This document shows, piece after piece, positions 56,011 to 64,000 of a DNA stretch of 64,000 nt (the stretch's first letter is position 1; every line of letters begins with the position of its first letter). A model generated the notes under the pieces. The model saw only the letters and a list, made by a program, of their open reading frames with translations, was not told where the DNA came from and made no database searches. Source of the DNA: Litsea cubeba (lineage: Eukaryota > Streptophyta > Magnoliopsida > Laurales > Lauraceae); assembly GCA_012931725.1 (NCBI GenBank), contig CM022946.1, positions 1,765,689-1,829,688 of the forward strand, given 5' to 3'. The position numbers and the translations under genes were made by a program.

Positions 56011-58014
56011 ATCACCATCATAATGTAATATTATTAGGACATCAACATCCGAAGTAATATTGCAACATTAAAACATTTAATATGAGTTGGTTAAATCAGT
56101 AATAACAAACATGCTTCAATGAATATATCCAATTTGCAAGAGGAACATTTGTTCCATACCACAAGCCATTGAAAGTTGACTGGTAAGTAGGGCTATTTAT
56201 TAGCAGTGGTACAATTATTTCTGATAACATTGATTCGATTAATCTTGCTAATTTTACAACAAACCAAGTGGTAATCAAAAGAAAATCATTTTTATCATAT
56301 ATGATTCTCTATGTTTTTTCTAATCACACTCATTTCAAATCATTTTCTCTACGTTATCTACGAGTTTCTCTAAAACCCAAAATTCCAATGTATGCTGACA
56401 TTTCTTTTGGTCCATATTATTCTCACATCAATGTTAGTGAAAAATAAAAATATAAAAAATCATATCAAAGATGTTTGCACACAATCTCTATCTTGGCCGT
56501 GATAAAAATACAACATTTCTTCTTCTTATCATGACAAAAGCATTTATATTGGAAAGGAAAAGGAAAACACAAACACTTTGATTTCAATTCTCTATCTGTC
56601 TATTTTTTTTTTATGATGGGATGTTGTGGGGGAAGAAGACGATGAGATGCATGCAGAAATGGTCACATGAAAAGGGTTTATTAAAAGTAGAAAATCATGT
56701 TTTATGGCAAAGTACAAACTTCACCTTTCCATTGCTCTGCCCCAATCAAAGTATCATATGAACTTTAATGTTCACCAAACAAAGGAATGTGGCTTTAATG
56801 GTTTTGATCTGTTTGTAACGATAGTTATTATTCATTGAATTAAATTCTACTATAATAATACAAACAAGAGAAAAAAAATATTTTATATCAAAGTCTTGAT
56901 CTGTTTGTAACGGATTTTTTAATATCACACTAGATTAACATATCAAAATACATAAACACACATTGGAACCATCATTCTTAACATATAAAGAAACAATTTT
57001 GTTATAAGATAGAGAGAGAGAGAGAGCTGAAAGAATGAAAGAAAAATAAGATAAGGAAACCAAAGACCATCAATCTTCATGCCTGTGTTGTTTCTCAAAG
57101 CAGATTGATTACAAAAACCCTTCTATGTTTTAAGTTTTCCTCCTAATCATAAGGATTCCAGAACTTAACTACTAACCAAGACAAAGTAAGGGAATTCATT
57201 TTAAGGCAATTATAGAGGATCTATGGAACATGTGCAAGATCCAGGCCATCATCATCTGGTACCCACCATGGGCTCCACTAGGCCAGAAGTACATTAGAAA
57301 AAAAGGACAGCCCTCAACAAGGAAAAGGTGGGTTGAAAAATGAAAACATAGATGATAGTGCTATTTGCCAAGCCATCCCCTTGGTGCAGGGGTCCAATAA
57401 AGGTGATAAAGTCATCTTGTGTGCATCTTCTTCAAGTACTAAATGAAATTGAATTTTCCATGCAGCTGCTTATGATGCCCATTTTAGCACATCTTTTAGG
57501 AGAGTTGAAGTTACTTACTATAGGGCTCTTTGTATGCTGGTCACATGTAATGTCCTTTTCTACCTCTATTATCTATTTCTAGCTGAGCTGGGGTGGAAAT
57601 GGGTGGAGGATTACCGTTGGAGAAATGGGTGAATGAAGAGCCAAAACCTTAATAGAGAAGTACATGTTTGAAAAACTCAAATATGAAATTAGTGGCAACT
57701 ATGTAAGATTTTCAAAATATAACTAAACCTCAATTTCTTCTAACAAGAATTTCATCAAACACTTAAAAGGCAGCATGCGTTCTTCAATTTATGGAAAGTT
57801 TTTATAACATTCCTCAATTCACCAAAACAGTGAACCTTAGAAGACTACATGTTTGAGAAACCTAAAAAGAACACATCAAACCATTATTCTAGAATCAACT
57901 AAACAAATGATCTTTTACAAACAAATGTATAATACATCAAATCCTCATACTTGAATCAACGAACCATCATACAGTGTATAACACATATGTTGGCCATTAA
58001 GATTTCAAACAAAA
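56011..58014. other. MULE interior, right part; nothing recognised
   Basis: AT-rich. Includes a repeated (T)TTGATCTGTTTGTAACG(A/G)A at 56802 and 56896, and a short GA tract near 57008. No coding signal. Confidence 0.4.
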
Positions 58015-58503
58015 GCCACGAGGAAACATTAACCAAAGCAAAAGGCATGGAGACGCAATATACACACGACCTAGACGACAATAACGTTACAGATAACTCA
58101 GAAAATGCCAAAGGAAAGCATCCAAAAGCACATACCTCCGACAAAGAGGATGTGGGAGGGGACTACAGTTGGTAGGAGGGCGAGGAAGAGGACGCTGACG
58201 AGGGAGGGGACCATTGCATCGGTGCTGGGTACAGACGGCTTGGCGAAGAAGACTTGTCCCATTGACAACGAAAGAAAGACAAAAAAACCCTTTTTTGTTA
58301 TACTTTTCGTATACACTAAAGGGTCCCTAGCGACCCTTAATGTTAAAAAACTAAGGTCGCTAGGGATGCTAGTTGAAAGTGCTAAAAGAAAAAAAAAACT
58401 ATTTCGTTCAAAATGACTGATCTGGTGCAATATGGGTTAAAATGATCTTTTGAGGCCACTGGTTATCTAATATATTTTTTTTTTTTTGGGTAAAATCCTC
58501 TAA
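58015..58503 (-). repeat. Right terminal inverted repeat of the MULE
   Basis: The reverse complement matches 50380-50859. It carries the palindrome at 58321-58367 (GGGTCCCTAGCGACCCTTAA facing CTAAGGTCGCTAGGGATG). This copy of the palindrome is less mutated than the left one. Confidence 0.85.
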
Positions 58504-58975
58504 ATTTTAATGTAGGAGACGGAGGTGGGGGATTTAAAAAAGGATAAAGATGAAAAAAGTTATTTGAATTTGAATGTAATGTAACAAGGTGAGATAAATA
58601 TGGAGAGTTACAGTGCCCTGCTTCAAAGTCAAAGCCTATGTTTTTTTCTTGGCCGGGTATTTTTTTGAAAGTAGTGATCCATGGGCGATGACGTGGCAAA
58701 ACAAATTCTATTGCTTTAATATATATATATATATATAATATAATGGGGTGGGACAACAAAAAACCAAAATTGCCCCAAACTTAGATTAAACTGGCCTGAA
58801 CCCAAAAATTATTGCTAAACTTGGGGTTGGAATGGGGCAACCCCATTATGGTACATGTCATTTCACAAAAGCTGGTTTAAAGCTTGTAAGTCACCAATGT
58901 AAATAATGAAAATGGCATAGACCATTGATATATCTGCCCCATGGGGATGAGATTAATTTTATGTAACCGAAATAT
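58504..58975. other. Intergenic, nothing recognised
   Basis: Contains a short AT dinucleotide tract near 58719-58740. No gene signal. Confidence 0.4.
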
Positions 58976-59560
58976 TAGGGGTGTAACGGATCAGTTGACC
59001 GTTTGTTTTGGGAAAACTGTTAACTGAACTGTATTTTACGGTTTTCGTTTTTAAAAATCGTAACCGTAACCTAAAAACTATTAAAAACCGAACCGCGGTT
59101 AATCGTATTAGATGGTTCGGTTATTGTTAATTCCAATACGGGCTAAAAAAGAAAAATAAACCTATATTCCATTATACAAGCAATATCTATACATATCAAA
59201 GGAAACATAAACAAAAAATATTAAAATACAAATAAAAAAAAAAGATTCATAAAGAAAGCAAGATGAGGAAAGGGGGCTAAACTTAAGTCATTTTATTTCA
59301 TTTAGGCCATTTATTTTTTTCTTTATTAGTGTAACGGTTCGGTTAACCGTGTGTTTTGAGAAAGTTGTTAACCGAATCGTATTTTACGGTTCGATTAATA
59401 ACCGTGAGTTGAGACTGAAAATCGTAACTGAACCGTGAAGCATGATTTTTTTTTATTTTAATAATTATAATAATAATCGAACCGTGAAACGCGGTTATTA
59501 ATCGTTAATTCGGTTTGATTTGGTCGGTTAGACGGTTTTCTATGTTTTTTTACGCCTCTA
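58976..59560. mobile_element. hAT-type non-autonomous element
   Basis: Begins TAGGGGTGTAACGGATCAG and ends TTTTTTTACGCCTCTA, imperfect inverted ends. Flanks CGAAATAT (58968-58975) and CAAAATAT (59561-59568) are an 8-bp duplication with one mismatch. GGTTAACCG and CCGAACCG motifs cluster inside. The left-end module (GTGTAACGG(A)TC(A/G)GTT(G/A)ACCGT) appears again near 59329, so the element contains a second copy of its own terminus. Confidence 0.72.
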
Positions 59561-59568
59561 CAAAATAT

Positions 59569-60383
59569 ATTATACATATATTATACAATCAGAGCTATAG
59601 AAAATCTAGCAACCGCATTTGAAGGGGCTTGCTCAACCTTGCCATTCAAACAATGAAGTCTGTACACAAACTAGTCTTCTAATAAAGTGTCCCATTACAT
59701 CCATCATGAAAATTCATCACTCCTTACATGTAGTCCCACACAGGTGTAAGCAATCGTTGATCTGACTGGTCAAAACTGCTGAACCCCACCTATTAAATAA
59801 AAGTTGGCGTTGACCCCTTTTTCTGGGATCTTGACATATTAGTAATTTTTAAATTTGATTTTTTTTTTAATTTTATGACCCAAACTTAGATAATATTGAC
59901 TCTAGCCAATATTTCTTTTAACTTTTTTGCATCATATTCTAAAATATCATGGGATTTATCAATTTTTATATCACATACTTTATGTCATCAGCAAACGAAT
60001 TGGTTTTCTACAAGACACAAAAAATGACATTTGTTAAAATAAAAAAGACAAATACACATCGGACCACCACTTCTCAAGTTTTATTATTAAAAAAAAATAT
60101 TTTTCTAAGATGCTATATAAAACCATGACATCATCAGACAGTCCGATGATATCATGGGATTTATTAATGTGACATGCAGAATTCCCATGATATCCTGAGA
60201 TTTTGGGCAAAATTTTTTTAAAAAAAATGTAAACCAGAGTCAAAAGAATCTGGTGACATTATTAGAATTTTAATCATGAAATTAGAAAAAATAGGTATAA
60301 GGAGGCCAATATGTCAAAGCCCTTTTTTTTTTTTTCCAGATTAGATCTTCTCAACCTGATAAATAAATAAGTTGGGTATGGAT
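59569..60383. other. Spacer with a relative of the 2169-2850 element
   Basis: From about 59820 to 60360 the motifs ATATCATGGGATTTAT, GATGATATCATGGG and GGTGACATTATTAG parallel the element at 2169-2850. The right side CAGATTAGATCTTCTCAACC resembles its edge. It is too diverged to place ends. Confidence 0.4.
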
Positions 60384-60888
60384 TAGAGGTGAAAACTAGG
60401 TTGTGCTGTGCCGGCACGTGCCTGTGAAAATTTATGGCATTCCATGTCTTGCCTAGGTCGGCTGGGGCTCAGCCCAGCACGACCCAGGGCACGAATTTAT
60501 CCGTGCCGCCCACGGGCCGGCTCACATGTCTCTTCTAAATTTTTTAATTTCTTTATATAAATTGAAAGAGAATTTATAGAATTTTGGGGGTTCTTAACTT
60601 GAAATAAAGTTGAAACTATTAAAACAAATGCACAAATATTGATTCTAATTTACAAATGAATAATAAATCTTTGATTATTTTAAAATTTATATTATATTTA
60701 TATAAAAATATTAAACTTTTTATATGTATGGGTTGTGCCGTGCCTCAGCCTAGCACGACTAAGGACTGGGTCGTGCCGTGCCGACCTGGCCAAGTCAAAC
60801 GGTCAACATGCCAGGCACAGCCCATGCACGGTTCTTTCCGTGTTGGGTCGTGATGTACTTGGGTGGCCCGGCCCAGTTTTCACCTCTA
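60384..60888. mobile_element. hAT-type non-autonomous element
   Basis: Begins TAGAGGTGAAAACTAGG and ends CCCAGTTTTCACCTCTA, good inverted termini. Flanks GTATGGAT and GTTTGGGT agree at six of eight positions, a worn 8-bp duplication. Subterminal repeats GTGCCGTGCC and GGCACGTGCC cluster at both ends. The interior is AT-rich with no transposase. Confidence 0.7.
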
Positions 60889-61066
60889 GTTTGGGTTGAT
60901 ACATATCTTCTAGTCGACCCCATCCTTTATTCCATTTGATTTTAATCGAAAGCGACTAAGTGCACTAGGACTCAGGAACCTAACCTGAACCTCTTAAACT
61001 TTGGGGTTGGGTAAAGGTTGTTTCCAACCCTATTAACGACCTGGTCAAGTTCATATTGAAAAGTTA

Positions 61067-62166
61067 GGTAGCGTTTGATTCGCTGGAATGGTTGTAGGCG
61101 GGAATGGAATGGAGACCAGAATGAGTCTGGAATAGAATGAGGCATGAATAATCATTTCCATTCCAGCGTTTGGTACGCTGAGGAATCAACCCAGTAATAA
61201 AATTTTAATTCATGTTCCTGCGTTTGGTACGCTGGAATGAGTCCCGGAATGGAATAAAATTTACATAAGACTGACCAAAATATCCTTATTAGATTTTTAT
61301 CTTTGGCTCAATCAAAGTTGCAATACTACACCCAAGTTATGTCATTTTATTCTTAATAATAATAATAATGTATAGATTATATTATTATTATATAGGTGGG
61401 GCCCACACAAGTTCTTCTCTTTTATAATCTTATTATTATATAAGTGGGCCCAAGTTCTTCTCTTTTTGAAGGGTAATAATAATATATAGATTATATTATT
61501 ATTATCTAAGTGGGGCCCACACAAGTTATGTCATTTTGTTCTTAATAATAATAATAATAATAATGTATAGATTATATTATTATTATATTATGGGGCCCAT
61601 ATAAGTTCTTCTCTTTTATAATATTTTTATTATTATATAAGTGGGGCCCAAGTTCTTCTCTTTTTGAAGGGTAATAATAATAAATAGATTATATTATTAT
61701 TATCTAAGTGGGGCCCACACAAGCTATGTCATTTTGTTCTTAATAATAATAATAATGTATAGATTATATTATTATTATATAGGTGGGGCCCACATAAGTT
61801 CTTCTCTTTGATAATCTTAATATAATAATAATAATGTACAGATTATATTATTATTATAATAAAATATAAAAAAATAAGTGGGGCCCACATCTTGCATTTG
61901 ATTGGCTAAGTGTGTCGTGAAAAAAAAGTGCATCTTACTCTCTTTAAAATAGTAGTAGATGTGAAACAAGGGTATTTAGGTCTCAACAAAAAGTTAAAAG
62001 GAATGGAATGGCCATTCCTTCCCCTCCCCAATGGATTGATGATTCCCTCATATAAAAGAATTATGATTCCGGAGGTAATGGTCATTCCGTCACTTTTTGC
62101 GAACCGAACACGGTAATAATCATTCCAACCATTCCATTCCTTCATTACCGCGAACCAAACGCTACC
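61067..62166. mobile_element. PIF/Harbinger-type non-autonomous element
   Basis: Begins GGTAGCGTTTGATTCGC and ends GCGAACCAAACGCTACC, with TTA on both sides (61064-61066 and 62167-62169), the target duplication of PIF/Harbinger elements. Near the left end CGTTTGGTACGCTG occurs twice more (61163, 61220), so the terminal motif was reduplicated. The middle holds the tandem array at 61336-61880. No transposase. Confidence 0.78.
61336..61880. repeat. Tandem array, 189-198 bp period, about 2.8 copies
   Basis: Each unit runs from TTATGTCATTTT(A/G)TTCTTA through ATAGATTATATTATTATTAT, AGTGGGGCCCACACAAG and TTCTTCTCTTTTTGAAGGG. Units start near 61337, 61526 and 61724. Within a unit ATAATAATAATGTATAGATT and its mirror ATTATATTATTATTAT make AT-rich palindromes. 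It is wholly inside the PIF/Harbinger-type element. Confidence 0.85.
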
Positions 62167-63863
62167 TTATGTTAGCTCTACTAACACCTTAAGGTTCTGG
62201 TTCGTTGCCTCTACCAACAGCTCGAGATTTTGGTATGAATGGTTAGCCCATAAAATTTAATAGTTCATCTCGGGCATATACATATTTCCCTCGATGCTCA
62301 ATCTAAACCCAAGTACTTTCCTCCCATAATCCCTTACTTTTTAAAGATTCACAATCTTAAACCTGGCTCACACCTTACTTCAGTTATGGGGCATGTATCC
62401 AGGTTGGGTTTAGAAGAGTCCAGCCCAAGCGAAATGGATTCAGACATGAGTTTGGTTCTATTACTGATGAGTTGTGGATCTTAATATTTGTGCAAATTTC
62501 TTCTGATTTGGACCTGGATCCTGATACTGTGGCCAGAGCAAACTTTAACACTTAAATTTGGATTCACAATCAAAAGGCCCATGCAGAAAATACATTAAGA
62601 CTGGGCTTTGGACAACTGTAATCCTTAAAATTCTATCCTGAAACTCAGATCATTACCAGCTAACAGATGGATTCGAGCTACTATTTCTTATCGAATGGAC
62701 GAGGGTCGTTGTATTTGGATCCATTTCATATGTAACTTGAATTAGGATCCAACAATGTAAACAGAAGCCCATTTAAAAAGAGCAAAATGCATATCAACTC
62801 TCAATTCATATTCAACTAATCCAATGCTTGATCAAATGAATCTTCATTATCGGTACCCCATAAACAATGGTGCGTAGAAATTCATAATTCATGAATCACC
62901 CTTGAAATAGAAGGACTGGGCTTGGCTTTCAGAAACTTGATTCTAATCGGCCAGGCCAGCCAGCCCATCAGATCCTCATGCTTCATGCATCACAGGTCAT
63001 TCTTGGGCTCATTCAAGTTTAATTGGGTCAGGTCCATTATACTAATTAGCGTATTCTATTTCTCTTCTATTATATGCATACATGTTTTTTTTTTTATGCT
63101 AAACTATAAGACTGTAAAATGTTAATTGGGTCAAATTAATGATTTCCAGACTTAGGTCCTGTTCGGCCCAGTAAACTATGATATTAGAATGGCCCAGTTA
63201 ATTGGCTTGTATTTTTTGTTCGAAGAATCAGAACTTGATGAAACCACCAGTACTGTAAATAATTCTGGTTAGATTTTTGTTTCTAAAACACCAATCACCA
63301 ATCACCATCATTTGGAGCTGGGCTTGAATTCTATCCAAGCGGTTCATTGGATCCAAGCATGAAACGACATGCCCGATAAAAAAATAGGTACTTTGGGCTG
63401 GGCCATTTGTCTGCATAGGAATTGAATTCTAAGAGTACTAAATATTCCTAAGAGTGGCTAAAATTCTCAGGGATTGCTCATTGGTTTTCCTCGAGGATAT
63501 AAAAAATTCATCTTTGGCAATTGTAAGTCTTGAGGATTTGAGCAAGTGGAAATCTCCAATTTGTAGGATTTTCAAGTCTGACCTCCTCCTCTGATAGGAT
63601 TTGGAAATCCTCAATCATGTGGATTTACACAAATACTAATATTCCTCATCTATATGCACCGATATACACCAATATCAACGTGAAATCTTTAACTATATAA
63701 ATTTTCACCGAAGAATCCTTAAATCCACGGATTTCTCTTGAACTCCTCGTCTGTTGCAAAACATACCCTAGTAACCTTCTCAAGGAAAATTTCCTGGTTG
63801 AGACACCAGTGTTACAAAGTTCATGAGCAAGATAGGGTTCTTAGTCTGTAACTTTATAGCAAG

Positions 63864-63905
<42 letters not shown>

Positions 63906-64000
63906 GAAGATAGTGTAAAAGTGGATGGACATATTGGACTCTAGCTAGGAGTAAACCCATTCCAAAGCAAATCTACTCCTTTTCCCTACTACCCATTTCT
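62167..64000. other. Intergenic, nothing recognised
   Basis: No open frame with a family signal. A T run at 63085-63094 and the CT tract at 63865-63902 are the only simple features. The window ends here, so a gene could begin just beyond it. Confidence 0.4.
63865..63902. repeat. (CT)n microsatellite
   Basis: An uninterrupted CT tract of about 38 bases. Confidence 0.98.

Larger units (their letters stand above)
50380..58503. mobile_element. Mutator-like element (MULE) with about 480-bp inverted repeats
   Basis: The first and last 480-490 bases (50380-50859 and 58015-58503) are inverted copies, roughly nine in ten bases alike by eye, with matching ends TTAGAGGATTTTACC and GGTAAAATCCTCTAA. Long terminal repeats of this kind mark Mutator-like elements. 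Between them lie a mudrA relic (55748-56010), a Ulp1 protease relic (54615-54838), four 75-bp palindromic repeats and a nested RTE retrotransposon. Plant MULEs that carry a Ulp1-like gene (the Kaonashi or KI-MULE type) are known, so the combination fits. The flanking 9-bp bases (TTTAAAAGG and TTTTAATGT) do not match, so the target duplication is lost or my ends are off by a few bases. Transposase function is gone. Confidence 0.72.

Noticed and set aside
57951..58430. Open frames of 74-110 codons on both strands
   Set aside because: Same terminal inverted repeat on the right side, with simultaneous opposite-strand frames and no family match.

Overview
This is a window of plant nuclear DNA. Genes are few and split by long AT-rich introns, and most of the rest is transposable element (TE) sequence. 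Three genes can be read with confidence, all on the minus strand. I cannot name the species. Large TE-filled introns and the mix of hAT, MULE, PIF/Harbinger, Helitron, L1, RTE and LTR remnants fit a flowering plant of moderate to large genome size, perhaps a woody one, but that is inference.

Genes. (1) 1455-1917: a two-exon precursor of 125 residues with a signal peptide and a C-terminal tyrosine-sulfation-type peptide (DYAPPRIHPPSHN) of the RGF/GOLVEN/CLEL family. (2) 13053-16991, with a non-coding first exon near 18086-18123: a complete five-coding-exon ATG8 autophagy gene. Its 117-residue product ends exactly at the lipidated glycine. (3) 37986-49250, with 5' UTR exons up to about 49880: a complete twelve-coding-exon RIN2/RIN3-type membrane RING-CUE E3 ubiquitin ligase of 586 residues. 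All splice junctions are GT/AG and the phases agree across the reconstructed proteins. These genes do not form a pathway; they are unlinked housekeeping or signalling loci.

Mobile DNA. 0-10 kb: a TRIM-like LTR, an RTE fragment, a probable long LTR and an L1 3' end. 10.5-12.6 kb: a foldback, then one hAT nested inside another, each with an 8-bp target duplication, just downstream of ATG8. 18-22 kb: a SINE, a TRIM-like LTR and a solo LTR with a TTTAA duplication. 22.7-30.8 kb: about a dozen adjoining copies of one AT-rich MITE-like family in both orientations, interrupted by a Gypsy-type solo LTR (ACTAC duplication), a foldback and a nested element. 34 kb: a short non-autonomous Helitron. 39-49 kb: the ligase introns hold two L1 fragments, a hAT with a perfect 8-bp duplication and long microsatellites.

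50.4-58.5 kb: the most unusual object, a decayed Mutator-like element with inverted repeats of about 480 bp. It contains a mudrA relic in which the N-terminal part lies directly next to the C-terminal zinc knuckle, a Ulp1/SENP protease C-terminal fragment, four 75-bp palindromic tandem repeats that echo a palindrome in the terminal repeats, and a nested RTE retrotransposon with a 19-bp target duplication. 59-62 kb: two further hAT-type elements and a PIF/Harbinger-type element with an internal tandem array of about 190 bp. The last 1.8 kb shows nothing recognisable apart from a CT microsatellite. I saw no rRNA, tRNA or CRISPR features.
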